Shown piece after piece: positions 1 through 9,731 of a DNA stretch of 64,000 nucleotides. The notes under the pieces were generated by a model. That model made no database searches. It saw nothing but the letters and a program-made list of their open reading frames with translations, and was not told the DNA's origin. The DNA lies in the NCBI GenBank assembly GCA_963797765.1, contig CAWCQU010000001.1:124001-188000 (forward strand), read 5' to 3'. A program made the translations under genes and the position numbers. Each line of letters begins with the position of its first letter. Position 1 is the stretch's first letter. This DNA comes from JBGPTK01 sp963797765 (GTDB lineage: Bacteria > Acidobacteriota > Terriglobia > Acidiferrales > UBA7541).

Positions 1-446
1 ATCCGAGACTTCCTCTTCATGTGAGTTTGGTGGAGGGCGGGACGAAAGGGCTGGAGCTCGTGCCGTACATATGTGATGCATCGTGTCTCTTGGTTTTAGA
101 CGCAGTGGATGTGGGAGCTATTCCAGGAACGGTCTTCCGGATCGCGGGCAAGGATCTCCGCTCCCTTCCAGGAAATGGCAACGTCCACGAACTGGCGTTG
201 GCGGATATTTTGAATGCGCTTCGCATGATGGGTCATGAGCCGCCAGAGGTCGTGCTTTTGGGTGTTCAGCCTTTGATTACGGAGCTTGGCACTGTGCTTT
301 CGGCCCCAATGCAACAAGCCTTGCCCGCTCTAGTTGAAGCTGCAGTGACGGAACTTTGCCGATGGGGCCCTTCCGTCGAATCTTCCATGTGTGAGGCGGC
401 TGGAGCGGTCGGAACCGGCGTGGCGATTCCGGCATTGGATGGATGA
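1..446 (+). CDS. [NiFe]-hydrogenase maturation protease, HyaD/HupD type (5' end outside window)
   Basis: The reading frame is open from the first base, so the start lies left of the window; the GTG at 21 is internal. Members of this family cleave the C-terminal tail of the hydrogenase large subunit after nickel insertion. Visible family features are VEGGTKGLELVPYI, the LLVLDAVD strand with an Asp expected to bind nickel, a His in VHELALADIL, and LLGVQPLITELG, which matches the usual VGVQPxxxExG block. The N-terminal DxGxG region with the first metal ligand is missing. It is followed at once by hypC and the other hyp genes, so the hydrogenase structural genes probably lie just upstream. The family assignment is firm; the exact subgroup cannot be told. 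Confidence 0.85.
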   Translation, partial: PRLPLHVSLVEGGTKGLELVPYICDASCLLVLDAVDVGAIPGTVFRIAGKDLRSLPGNGNVHELALADILNALRMMGHEPPEVVLLGVQPLITELGTVLSAPMQQALPALVEAAVTELCRWGPSVESSMCEAAGAVGTGVAIPALDG

Positions 447-484
447 GCCGGCTTCGAATAGAGGCCAGGTTCTTGGAGTATTTC

Positions 485-760
485 ATGTGCTTAGCAATTC
501 CCGGTAAGGTCCTGGAAATATCGGAGCGCAACGGTTTGCGAGTGGGACGCGTGAATTTTGGCGGAATCGTTAGTCAGGCGTGTCTTGATTACGTGCCTGG
601 AGTGCAAACCGGAGACTACGTGATTGTTCACGTCGGGTTCGCAATCAGCAAGGTGGATCGTGAAGAAGCGGAGAGGACCTATCAGGCTCTGGAGTCCATG
701 GGGTTGCTTGAGGGCGAATTGCCGCCGTCCTTGAACGAATCGTCGGAGAAGGCACCATGA
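485..760 (+). CDS. hypC: Hydrogenase maturation chaperone HypC/HupF
   Basis: A small chaperone (91 residues) that together with HypD carries the Fe(CN)2CO unit to the hydrogenase large subunit. The protein begins MCLAIPGKV, the diagnostic HypC start: the Met is removed and Cys2 becomes the essential metal-binding residue. This fixes the start at 485 even though the frame is open from an ATG at 443. The rest shows the OB-fold pattern with VNFGG, DYVPGVQTGDYVIVHVGFA and a helical C-terminus. Its stop overlaps the hypD start by four bases (ATGA), which indicates translational coupling. Confidence 0.95.
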   Translation: MCLAIPGKVLEISERNGLRVGRVNFGGIVSQACLDYVPGVQTGDYVIVHVGFAISKVDREEAERTYQALESMGLLEGELPPSLNESSEKAP

Positions 761-1854
761 AGTATCTCGACGAGTATCGTGACGACCGCATTGCCCACAG
801 TCTGGCGACGGAAATCCACCGACAAGTTACGCGCCCTTGGGTGCTGATGGAGATCTGCGGAGGGCAGACGCACACAATCATGCGGTATGGTCTCGACGAG
901 CTTCTGCCGAAGGAAGTGGAACTGGTCCACGGTCCTGGATGTCCGGTGTGTGTCACCCCGCTGGAGATGATCGACAAAGCCGTCGACTTGGCTTCTCGCC
1001 CGGACGTCACGCTGGTTTCTTACGGCGACATGTTGCGAGTTCCGGGGTCAACCTCCGATCTGCTTCGAGCCAAAGCCAATGGAAGTGATGTGCGCGTGGT
1101 GTACTCGCCGCTGGAGGCGCTGAAGATTGCGCGGTGCAACCCAACGCGAAAGATCGTCTTTCTCGCCATCGGATTCGAGACGACTGCCCCTGCGAACGCC
1201 ATGGCTGTTTGGCAAGCCCAGCGCGAAAGGCTGAGCAATTTTTTTTTGCTGGCCTCGCACGTGTTAGTTCCGCCGGCGATTCGCTTGTTGCTAGGTTCTC
1301 TCGATAATCGGGTGCAGGGGTTCATTGCTCCCGGGCATGTATGCACTGTAATGGGCTGCCAGCAGTACGAAGAATTGGTAACAGAGTTTCACGTGCCGAT
1401 CGTGGTCGGCGGTTTCGAGCCCGTCGACCTTCTCGAAGCGATTCTGATGTTGGTCCGGCAGTTGGAGCAGGGGCAAGCAAAGCTCGAGAATCAGTATGTT
1501 CGTTCGGTCACGAGGCTTGGCAATGTGCCCGCGCAAGAAATGGTCGAGAACGTCTTCGAGATTGCGGATCAGAAGTGGCGGGGCATCGGCACGATTCCTC
1601 TCAGCGGATTGCGCTTGCGTGCAGAATTTGCAGCGCATGACGCGGAGAAGTTTTTCCATTTGGCAGAAATGCACGTCGAAGAGCCTGCGGAATGCATCAG
1701 CGCGCAGGTACTCAAAGGACTGAAGAAGCCGACGGACTGCCCAGCGTTTGCGAGCCGATGCACACCGGAGAGCCCCCTGGGCGCGCCGATGGTTTCGGCG
1801 GAGGGAGCTTGTGCCGCTTACTATCGATACCGTCGGCACAAGGTCATGGCTTGA
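757..1854 (+). CDS. hypD: Hydrogenase iron-cofactor assembly protein HypD
   Basis: Scaffold on which the Fe(CN)2CO group is built with HypC and HypE. The 365-residue length is normal. The conserved cysteines are visible: C34 in CGGQTH, then C62 and C65 in HGPGCPVC, matching the Cys-x-x-Cys thiol-redox pair and the Fe-binding Cys of known HypD. The C-terminal Cys cluster that binds a [4Fe-4S] centre lies in TDCPAF, SRCTPESPLG and EGAC. It starts on the hypC stop codon (ATGA overlap) and is followed after ten bases by hypE. There is no sign of damage. Confidence 0.97.
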   Translation: MKYLDEYRDDRIAHSLATEIHRQVTRPWVLMEICGGQTHTIMRYGLDELLPKEVELVHGPGCPVCVTPLEMIDKAVDLASRPDVTLVSYGDMLRVPGSTSDLLRAKANGSDVRVVYSPLEALKIARCNPTRKIVFLAIGFETTAPANAMAVWQAQRERLSNFFLLASHVLVPPAIRLLLGSLDNRVQGFIAPGHVCTVMGCQQYEELVTEFHVPIVVGGFEPVDLLEAILMLVRQLEQGQAKLENQYVRSVTRLGNVPAQEMVENVFEIADQKWRGIGTIPLSGLRLRAEFAAHDAEKFFHLAEMHVEEPAECISAQVLKGLKKPTDCPAFASRCTPESPLGAPMVSAEGACAAYYRYRRHKVMA

Positions 1855-1864
1855 AAAGGTCGCG

Positions 1865-2926
1865 ATGCCCAACCAACCCATTGCTCTAAGTTCTTTCAGT
1901 TGCCCGATGCCCTTGCCAACAGGCGAACGCGTACTGCTAGGTCATGGGAGTGGGGGAACATTGAGCGCAGACTTGCTTCAAAAGATCTTCTTACCCGCAT
2001 TCCAGAACCCCATTCTCGCCCGGCTGGACGATCAAGCAGTATTGACCATCAATGGATCGAGATTGGCATTCACCACGGATTCTTTCGTGGTGAAACCGCT
2101 GATTTTTGCGGGTGGAGATATTGGCTCCTTGGCCGTTCATGGAACGGTAAATGATTTAGCGATGGGCGGAGCGAGGCCTTTGTTTTTAAGTGCTGCGTTC
2201 ATTTTGGAGGAGGGACTCCCTCTGGAAACTCTTCGCCAGGTGGTTGAATCGTTTCGGAAAGCAGCTTCGGCCGCTGACGTCGCGGTGGTCACGGGAGATA
2301 CGAAGGTTGTGGAGAAGAGCTGCTGTGACGGAATGTTCATCAACACTTCGGGAATTGGCATCGTGCCAGAGGGTGTACAGATCTCTGCCGACCAGGCGCG
2401 ACCAGGTGATCGAATTCTCCTCAGCGGTTCCCTTGCGGAACACGGCATCGCTATTCTCGCTCAGCGCGAAGGATTGGAGTTCGAGAGTCCAGTCCAAAGC
2501 GATAGCGCCCCCCTGCACACACTGGTGGCAGCGATGCTGAAGACTGGCGCGGAGATCCGTTGCCTGCGGGACCCGACGCGGGGCGGGCTCTCCAGCACAC
2601 TCAACGAGATTGCTTCGCGCTCTCGCGTCGGAATGACATTGGAGGAGCGCGCCATTCCCATCCGCGAGGAAGTGCGTGGTGCTTGCGAAATGCTGGGGTT
2701 GGACCCGCTCTATGTGGCGAACGAGGGGAAACTAGTGGCCATCGTGGATCCGGACGCGACGGAACTCCTGTTGGAAGTGATGCGGCAACATCCTTTCGGC
2801 CGTAATGCCCAGGTGATCGGCACTGTAAGGGAGAAAGATCCTGGATTGGTCGTGATGCGGACAACCTTGGGAACCACGCGCATTGTGGACATGCTCGCAG
2901 GAGATCAATTACCGCGAATCTGTTAA
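1865..2926 (+). CDS. hypE: Carbamoyl dehydratase HypE
   Basis: Converts the carbamoyl group delivered by HypF on its C-terminal cysteine to a thiocyanate, the source of the cyanide ligands. It is PurM/AIR-synthetase-like (353 residues), with the N-terminal GHGSGG motif, TTDSFVVKP, the VHGTVNDLAMGGA block and DPTRGGL. It ends PRIC, the exact C-terminal Cys tail that is modified. An in-frame ATG exists at 1748, but family alignment favours 1865, where the protein begins MPNQPIALSS just after the hypD stop. The gene is intact. Confidence 0.96.
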   Translation: MPNQPIALSSFSCPMPLPTGERVLLGHGSGGTLSADLLQKIFLPAFQNPILARLDDQAVLTINGSRLAFTTDSFVVKPLIFAGGDIGSLAVHGTVNDLAMGGARPLFLSAAFILEEGLPLETLRQVVESFRKAASAADVAVVTGDTKVVEKSCCDGMFINTSGIGIVPEGVQISADQARPGDRILLSGSLAEHGIAILAQREGLEFESPVQSDSAPLHTLVAAMLKTGAEIRCLRDPTRGGLSSTLNEIASRSRVGMTLEERAIPIREEVRGACEMLGLDPLYVANEGKLVAIVDPDATELLLEVMRQHPFGRNAQVIGTVREKDPGLVVMRTTLGTTRIVDMLAGDQLPRIC

Positions 2927-2930
2927 GGCC

Positions 2931-3278
2931 ATGCACGAATTTGGTATTGCCAACTCCGTTCTAGATGCAGCCCGTGCCGAAGCAGAACTCCGGCCGACGA
3001 TGAGGCTGGCAAAAATTGTAGTTCGCGTGGGAGATTTGGCCGGCGTTGACCCGGATGCCCTGAGCTTCTGTTTTGAGGCGCTGGTCAAGGAAACGGAGAT
3101 GGAATCGGTCGTTCTGGAAATCGAGCGACGAGCGCAGCGTCATCGCTGCTCGCGATGTGGCGGCGAATTCGAGGTCGTCAACTACGTCACAGCGTGTCCC
3201 GCGTGTAGCGAGACGATGACCACATTTGTGAGTGGCAATGAACTCGAATTGGCGTACTTGGAGATGGAGGACTTATGA
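2931..3278 (+). CDS. hypA: Hydrogenase nickel-insertion protein HypA
   Basis: Nickel chaperone working with the HypB GTPase. The protein starts MHEFGIA; His2 in the MHE motif is the nickel ligand, which fixes the start at 2931 although the frame opens further upstream. A zinc ribbon is present with C73xxC76 and C89xxC92. Length 115 residues, as expected. The start lies four bases after the hypE stop, and the stop overlaps the hypB start by four bases. Confidence 0.96.
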   Translation: MHEFGIANSVLDAARAEAELRPTMRLAKIVVRVGDLAGVDPDALSFCFEALVKETEMESVVLEIERRAQRHRCSRCGGEFEVVNYVTACPACSETMTTFVSGNELELAYLEMEDL

Positions 3279-3949
3279 ATCGGGTATCTCTGGAGAGGAA
3301 AGTATTGAGCGAAAATGACCGCATCGCGGCTGAGTTGCGGACCCGCTTCTCTGAGAATGGCATCCTCTGCCTGAATCTGGTGAGTTCACCCGGTGCCGGG
3401 AAGACTAGTTTGCTCGAATGTACCCTCGAAAGTTTTCCACGGGACCAGCGAGCCGCGGTTCTTACCGGAGATATCCAGACCGACAACGATGCGGTCCGCC
3501 TGTCTCGCTTCGGCTTTCCCGTGCGGCAAATCACGACAGGAGGCACGTGTCATCTGGACGCGCGCATGGTGGAGAAAGCCTTGGGCGAATGGCGCCTGGA
3601 GGATCTGGATCTGCTGCTGATCGAGAACGTGGGTAATTTGGTTTGTCCATCCAGCTATGACCTGGGAGAGGCAGCGAAGGTCGTTGTCTTGAGCGTCACG
3701 GAGGGTGAGGAGAAGCCACTCAAGTATCCGGCAATGTTCATTAGATCAGAACTCTTAATATTAAATAAGATCGACCTGCTTCCCTATGTGCCATTCAGTC
3801 TGGCGAAAGCTCGTGAGAACGCGCAATTGGTGCATCCGGGCATCGAGATTATGGAGGTCTCGTGCCTGACTGGGGAGGGATTGCCACAATGGCAGTCCTG
3901 GCTCGAAAGCCGGATGGAATCCGGCCGCAAGAGTTTTGCTGCCACCTGA
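3275..3949 (+). CDS. hypB: Hydrogenase nickel-insertion GTPase HypB
   Basis: SIMIBI-class GTPase that drives nickel transfer (224 residues). The P-loop SSPGAGKTS is near residue 37, the switch region holds LTGDIQTDNDA, the metal-binding Cys-His pair is in GGTCHLDARM, and the guanine-specificity motif is NKIDLLPY. There is no His-rich nickel-storage tail and no N-terminal CxxCGC motif, so this is the short form. It overlaps the ends of hypA and hypF, consistent with a single operon. Confidence 0.95.
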   Translation: MNRVSLERKVLSENDRIAAELRTRFSENGILCLNLVSSPGAGKTSLLECTLESFPRDQRAAVLTGDIQTDNDAVRLSRFGFPVRQITTGGTCHLDARMVEKALGEWRLEDLDLLLIENVGNLVCPSSYDLGEAAKVVVLSVTEGEEKPLKYPAMFIRSELLILNKIDLLPYVPFSLAKARENAQLVHPGIEIMEVSCLTGEGLPQWQSWLESRMESGRKSFAAT

Positions 3950-4979
3950 AGAGTGTGTGCAAGTCCGCCGGCGAATACATGTCTCTGGCATTGTGCAAGG
4001 CGTGGGATTTCGTCCCTTCGTATACCGCCTTGCGGCTGGGCGTCAGCTCGCAGGTCAAATCGCCAACACCGCCCGCGGAGTCGTCATTGAAGTGCAGGGT
4101 TTCCCCGAGGTGGTGGATGACTTTCTGGCTCGGCTGCCCGCAGAAGCCCCGCCCCTGGCTCTGATCACCGGGTTGCAGGTTACAGAGATCAGCCCGAATG
4201 GCGAGGAAGACTTCCGGATTTTGCCCAGTGAAAATTCCGGGACGGTTCGCACCCTGATTCCACCGGACATCGCCGTCTGTGATGCTTGCCTTGTCGAGTT
4301 GTTCAACCCGGCGGACAGGCGTTACTTATATCCGTTTATCAACTGCACGAATTGCGGCCCGCGTTTCACCATCGTTCGCTCCCTTCCCTACGATCGTCCG
4401 CAAACGTCGATGGCAGTCTTTCCGATGTGCGCGCGATGCCTTGCGGAGTACGAGGACCCTCTGAATCGCCGCTTCCACGCGCAGCCAAACGCTTGTTGGG
4501 ATTGCGGCCCGCAGGTGGAATTATGGGATGGGCGTGGCCGGCGCAGTTCACCCAAGGAACCGGTTGCCGAAGCTGCCGAGCTTATGCGCGGCGGGGCCAT
4601 CATTGCCATCAAAGGACTGGGTGGTTTTCATCTCGCAGTGGACGCCATGAACGTCGAAGCGGTGCGGCGGCTCCGAGCACGCAAACGCCGGGTCGAAAAG
4701 CCTTTCGCGATTATGGTTCCGAATTTGGAAACAGCCGCGCAATTCTGTGAACTCGACGCTCAGGAGCGCGATTTACTCACGCGGCCTCAGCGTCCCATCG
4801 TGCTTCTGCAACGCAAAGATTCGGGCGGTATTCCAATGGAAGTTGCGCCCTTTAACAAATTTCTCGGAGCTTTTCTCCCCTATACGCCCCTGCATCACGT
4901 CCTCTTCGCGAAAAGTGAGCTGCAAGCCCTGGTCATGACGAGCGGCAATTTAAGTCAACGAGAACCGAGTTGTTGGTAG
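3936..4979 (+). pseudogene. hypF: Carbamoyltransferase HypF, C-terminally truncated
   Basis: HypF makes the carbamoyl group for the cyanide ligands and is normally about 750 residues. This frame ends after 347. Present are the N-terminal acylphosphatase domain (VSGIVQGVGFRPFVYRLA), the two zinc-finger pairs (CDAC with CTNCGPRF, and CARC with CWDCGPQ) and most of the YrdC-like domain up to VMTSGNLS. The whole Kae1/TobZ-like carbamoyl-transfer domain is missing, and no continuation is visible in any frame downstream. Similarity stops near base 4965, and within a few codons there is a TAG. The start is a TTG at 3936 or a nearby GTG, overlapping hypB. Either a real deletion/rearrangement or a misassembly. 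Confidence 0.85.
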
Positions 4980-5109
4980 GGACAGGTATCCGGTGATCGA
5001 CGCAAAACTTCCGGTGCGCCCATCGAGCGTGCGCGGCTCCAAACGGATTACTTTTGCCTTTGCCATAAACTTCAAGTTCTTATCAGTCTCTAGGTACGAC
5101 GTACAATAA
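4966..5109 (+). pseudogene. Orphan C-terminal coding tail fused to the hypF break
   Basis: Directly at the hypF breakpoint another + frame is open for 47 codons and ends in TAA at 5107. It encodes a plausible protein end (for example DRYPVIDAKLPVR and, near the stop, VSRYDVQ) with alternating hydrophobic residues typical of an outer beta-strand. It has no start of its own. The natural reading is that the end of an unrelated gene was joined to hypF by a deletion or an assembly junction. The family is not recognised. The rest of 5110-5310 holds nothing convincing. Confidence 0.4.
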
Positions 5110-5310
5110 ATCTCTAGATCAATTTCAGCACCGGGGGAGGTAGCGATTCAGCATGGAAATAGACACCTTGCAAACTGATATCAAGCGTGAATCTGTTTTT
5201 GTCCAACAACCAGTATTGGGGCTTAACCGTTTGCTGGATCCCGTTTGCGATAAGGTTTCGAGTTGCCTGCCACTTTGAAGAAGCGTGAGTCTCGTGCAGT
5301 TTTGCTTCTC

Positions 5311-6817
5311 TCACAGTGAATTCAGAAACGCAATGAGCTGCAATTTCTCCTCATCGGTCAGATTCATTTGGAACCGCTGGTTGTAGAAATTCACGAGTTG
5401 GGCAAGATCTTGCGCTGCGCCATTGTGGAAATAGGGCGCCCGAGCTGCAAGGCCACGTAGGATCGGCCCTTTGATACGATTCACATCGCTACACAACCCG
5501 GTGATGAGAGCTTTCCCGGGATCAGTCGTGTAAATCACATAAGGTTTCGTAGATTGCGAATCCGGGAATGGGTCTGGACAACCATTGATCTCATACACGG
5601 GCAAATTCGGTAACGCAAGTTGTGTAACACCGTTTGCGATCGCAGGATCCATTTCCTCGGCCGGATCATGGCTCGTCCCGATGTCGAGTGGCAGAGGAAA
5701 AGAATGATCGCCCACATTCGGCACATCGTGACAAGTGGTGCACGTTCCGCTGATCGAAGCCGGGCTGCCCAGTGCGGCGTTATCGTTCAATCCTCTCACG
5801 GCAGAAATCACCAGCTGGTGAGTATTGAAGATTGTTTCGCCGGCCGCGACGGCCTTTCGCGCCGCGACCAGGCGCTCATCGAGGGGATTGCGTAAGGCCT
5901 TCACATTTTCCCAGGAGCCAAAGAGCGAGAAGGCTGCTGGATTGAACGCTACTCCGCCGGGGTCTTTTCCGAGAGAGTCGTTTGTGCCGGGATAGTACAG
6001 TTGTTGTGACAAGTTGACCGGCCCGCCCTCGGCACCTTGCGTCAAAAGAAGGCCGGCCCGGTTGTCAAATACCTGGGCGCTGAAAAGGCCAAGTTCGAAA
6101 TTGACGATGGCCGTTTGCTGAGCACTGGTTGGTGCTGTTGTAGCTTGTGCATGACCGAGCGTAGCGTCAACGGATTGATGCATCAGGTCGGCGATCAGGT
6201 TCGATTGAAACGTCGCTTCGTCAGTTAGAGGCATGATTGTCTCGCGCCCGTCGAACATCACTGCGCTGAGGAATCTCAAATTCGTGGTTGGCAAAGGGCG
6301 GCGATATACCGATACGATTTGCTCACCGGAGTCGAGATCTTTTGTTGAAGCACAACCATAAGGATCCGTCACTACCGTGATTGTGAACTGTGCGTTCGTT
6401 GGCACCGGAAGAAAGACGCGGATCAGTCCATTTTTCAGCAGCAAGCTGTGGCTCGCAGGATCCTCGGGCGTCAGGTTGGGACAATTGGCGCCATCTACAC
6501 CGGCAAATAGCGGGTCGGCGCCCCTGGTTGCCGCGAATCTAGCCTGTACATTCCGAATGCTGAGTCCGAACGCATCGGCCGCAACGTGGCAGCTTGCGCA
6601 GCTGCGGCCATTCGTGCCCAGATTTTGAAAGAACGGATTGCGCTCGTCAATCATGCCGTTGACGTTGTAAGTCGAAATCAAGCCAGTGGTGTCAATAAAA
6701 GGAAACAGATTGGGAATGACTCGCGGCAGATATCGCAGTTGTCAGCCCGAGCAGTCCAACGACCAGAATCATTCTTCGAACACCTAGCCTGACTAGCCAT
6801 CCCAGATTCAGTCGCAT
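5311..6817 (-). CDS. Di-heme cytochrome c peroxidase/MauG-like secreted protein (frameshift near signal peptide)
   Basis: Periplasmic di-heme protein of the cytochrome c peroxidase/MauG superfamily; substrate unknown. Two heme-c motifs are visible, CASCH near the N-terminus and CTTCH in the second domain, plus the RGLAARAPYFHNG block typical of the C-terminal half. The best start is the ATG at 6817, preceded by GAGGAG and followed by a clear signal peptide (ILVVGLLGLTTAISAAS). That frame runs into a stop; reading continues in the next frame (PNLFPFIDTTGL) after one extra base at the GGG of 6712-6714. The intact remainder starts about 6681. About 501 residues if repaired. Confidence 0.8.
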
Positions 6818-6983
6818 GTTTGCACTCCTCTAGTTCGATGCACACGAGTTCCAGAGCACGGCCTCGCCATTCGTGGGCCTTGCTTCTTTGCGCCAGAAGG
6901 TTTGCCCAAGACGAGACGGAACTCCTGGGCTTCTACTAGATAAATCGGAAACGGCGGGCAAAAGACGACACAGGAAGCAAAAT

Positions 6984-9725
6984 TTATTTGGAAGTCGATG
7001 CGGCGAGTTCGCGAGCAGTACGGGAGTCGGGATGGTCAGGACCCAAAGTTCTCTCTAGGTGCTCTGCTGCGGAACGGAAGGCGGCACGCGCTTCGTCGTG
7101 CTTGGCTTGCCCTTGCAATGCTTTGCCAAGATTGAGGTAGGCTAGTCCGATCTCGCAGGAATATGTTCGAGGTTGTGCCGTGCTTCGCAGCAAATCCAAT
7201 GCCTTCGATTCATCTGCAGCGGCGGCATCGAAATCATGCAACTGCAGTTCAAGTCCAGATCGCCGCAGAAGCAAGATCGGAAGGAACTGGGCGGCTTGTT
7301 TGCCATTCTTGAGCGCTGCTTCGGTGATGGCCATAGCCTGTTTTGTTAACTCCGAGGCCGCACGAAGATCGCCACCAGCCTGTGCATTGAGTGCCCGTTC
7401 CGAGGCTAGCGCTGCAAACGCGTAATGCCCGGCCGGAAGGTTTCGCCGCAACTGGGGTTCTGCCTCATCCAGCATGGCTGTCGAACGGGCCAGGTCTCCT
7501 TCTTCGCGGTAATCTCTTGCCCGCTCCAGAAGGGCCTGATTGACAACGACCTGATCGCCCGCCTTCTGTGCACTGGAGTATGCGCGTTCCGAGTAATGCC
7601 CAGCTTCGCTAGAGCGTCCAAGTCGGCGCAGCACGCGCGAATAATTAACCAGAAGCATCGGTGAAACGGCCTGATCTCCCTGATTATCCCGGCTAATCTC
7701 GATTGCCCGATGGAAGATTTTCTCGGCTTCAAGAGGCTGGCCGCTCATGTCCAGCGTAAGAGCCCAGTTGTTGTAGAGAGTGCCCGCCGATTCAGTATCG
7801 TCGCGGCCCAGACGAGCCATCAAAATGGAGCTTTGCTGGAAAGCCTCAAGAGCCTCTCGAAACTGTCCCGCTTCGCGGTACGCTTCTGCCAGTTGCATCT
7901 GGGCCCGCCATTCGAGCACTTGGGAGTTGAACGCAGAATTCCGCAGCACTTGCTGAGCCTCTACAGCACGAGCGATTCCTTCCTGCGAAGCTCCATTGTG
8001 ATCTGCTACCTCCCTACCCCTAAGCAGGCAGTACATTCGGTCCAATGAGAATTGTGCCTGTCGAGGAATCTCACGCAGGCCCTCTTCGAAGAGTGCCTCG
8101 GCTCGCGCTGGATCGCTGGTCCTTGCGATCGCAGTCGCCAGGGCGCATGAAGCCCTCGAGCGAATGGAAGGGTCAGAAAGGCCGCGCGAGAGCTGGTAAG
8201 CTTGCTCAAGTACTTTGCGGGATTTTTCATCGTTATCCTGGCCCCAGTACTGGCGACCAATCGAAATGAGGAGTTCTACACGATTGTCCCCGTTCGGATC
8301 GTCTTCGCGCGCGACGATGTGCTCCGCACGGCCCAACAAATCATTGACCGTAAATGGCTTGCCTGACGGTGCAGCATCGGCAAGCAAAAAATTCTCAAGA
8401 TCGCTAATCGTCTCCGCCCGGGAAAGTTGCCGGAACGCGAAATCGCGCTGTCTGCGAGCTGTTCGAGTTTGGATCAAAATTGCTGCTATGCCCACGATCG
8501 AAGCAATCACAGCCAGCACTGACAAGACAACTCCGGTTCGGTTACGGCGAACAAATTTTGCTGCACGATAAGCCAGCGTGTCGGGGTGCGCCAGGATCGG
8601 TTCATGGTTGAGATAGCGCCGAAGATCGTCCGCGAACACAGAAACAAAGTGGTAGCGTTCCTGCGGTTGCTTCTTCAACGCCTTGCCAACAATTGTGTCC
8701 AGATCGCCGCGAAGTTGTCGGTATAGCTTTACCGGTGTTGTGCCACGTTGATTTGCGATCGTCTTTGCATCAGCCGAAGCAATCGCATCCGATGCCCGGG
8801 GCGGCTCAATTTCAACGATGGCTTTGACGAGGTGTGCTGGAGAGTGCGAGCCCGGCCCCGCGGGATGTTGTCCCGTCAGAAGCAGGTACATCAGTACGCC
8901 GAGTGAGTAAACGTCGGTAGCCGTTGTGACCACGCCATTGGTGACCTGTTCGGGCGCTGCAAACTGGAGCGTCAGAGCTCCACCACCTTCTGCTGTGAGC
9001 ACAGTCGGAACTGCGGGCCTCGTGTCATCGGCAAGCAATTTGGCAATGCCGAAGTCGAGGAGCTTCACTTGGCCATCCTTTCGGATGAGCACATTGGAGG
9101 GTTTGATGTCCCGGTGCACGATCAAATTTGCATGAGCCTCTGCGACAGCGCTCAGAACGTCCAGAAGAAGAGCGATTCGCGCACTGACACCCAACTTTCG
9201 CTGGTCGCAGTAATCGTCGATGTGTTCGCCGTCGATGTGTTCAAGAACGAGAAAGGGCGCGCCATTCGCAGTCACGCCTGCGTCGATAAGTTCAGCGATG
9301 TGAGGATGAGCGAGCCGGCCGAGTATGCTGCCCTCGCGCTTGAAACGCTCGGCCCCGCCCTGGGCCGCCACGGCAAACTTCAGAAACTTGATCGCAACTT
9401 GGCGTTCGAAGCGCCCGTCACTGCGCTCCGCGAGCCACACGCTCCCCATTCCGCCTTCGCCAATCGGCGAGAGGAGGGTGTAGGCGCCCACCTTCCTGCC
9501 AGGTAACCACTGCTCATCAACGGGCCCAATTATCCCGTGTTCGAGGAAATGCTCTCGTCCGACTATGCTATGTTCGTTTAACAACTCTTGCAGCAGGCTG
9601 ACCAGATTCGGCTTTTCATCCCGGAATGACTCGATCCAAGCGGCACGTTCCTGCTCAGGAAGAGAAAGCACTTGGTCCAGGTAAGGACTGATCTCCCGCC
9701 ACCGATCGGGGCTAAGTGTGGACAC
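6984..9725 (-). CDS. Membrane-anchored serine/threonine protein kinase with TPR sensor region
   Basis: Hanks-type kinase of 913 residues. The cytoplasmic kinase domain spans about residues 80-370: glycine loop GEGGMGSV, catalytic Lys in VAIKFLK, HRDIKPSN catalytic loop and DFG. One transmembrane helix follows at about 400-422 (VLSVLAVIASIVGIAAIL), then a long TPR-like helical array to the C-terminus that would lie outside the membrane. The short region before the kinase resembles the N-terminus of other acidobacterial kinases of this type. It lies six bases after an ECF sigma gene on the same strand, and such kinase/ECF pairs commonly form one signalling unit. The substrate is unknown. Confidence 0.92.
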   Translation of the reverse strand: MSTLSPDRWREISPYLDQVLSLPEQERAAWIESFRDEKPNLVSLLQELLNEHSIVGREHFLEHGIIGPVDEQWLPGRKVGAYTLLSPIGEGGMGSVWLAERSDGRFERQVAIKFLKFAVAAQGGAERFKREGSILGRLAHPHIAELIDAGVTANGAPFLVLEHIDGEHIDDYCDQRKLGVSARIALLLDVLSAVAEAHANLIVHRDIKPSNVLIRKDGQVKLLDFGIAKLLADDTRPAVPTVLTAEGGGALTLQFAAPEQVTNGVVTTATDVYSLGVLMYLLLTGQHPAGPGSHSPAHLVKAIVEIEPPRASDAIASADAKTIANQRGTTPVKLYRQLRGDLDTIVGKALKKQPQERYHFVSVFADDLRRYLNHEPILAHPDTLAYRAAKFVRRNRTGVVLSVLAVIASIVGIAAILIQTRTARRQRDFAFRQLSRAETISDLENFLLADAAPSGKPFTVNDLLGRAEHIVAREDDPNGDNRVELLISIGRQYWGQDNDEKSRKVLEQAYQLSRGLSDPSIRSRASCALATAIARTSDPARAEALFEEGLREIPRQAQFSLDRMYCLLRGREVADHNGASQEGIARAVEAQQVLRNSAFNSQVLEWRAQMQLAEAYREAGQFREALEAFQQSSILMARLGRDDTESAGTLYNNWALTLDMSGQPLEAEKIFHRAIEISRDNQGDQAVSPMLLVNYSRVLRRLGRSSEAGHYSERAYSSAQKAGDQVVVNQALLERARDYREEGDLARSTAMLDEAEPQLRRNLPAGHYAFAALASERALNAQAGGDLRAASELTKQAMAITEAALKNGKQAAQFLPILLLRRSGLELQLHDFDAAAADESKALDLLRSTAQPRTYSCEIGLAYLNLGKALQGQAKHDEARAAFRSAAEHLERTLGPDHPDSRTARELAASTSK

Positions 9726-9731
9726 GGCTGC

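Noticed and set aside
443..760. hypC starting at ATG 443
   Set aside because: HypC must begin Met-Cys; the MCLAIPGKV start at 485 is the functional one.
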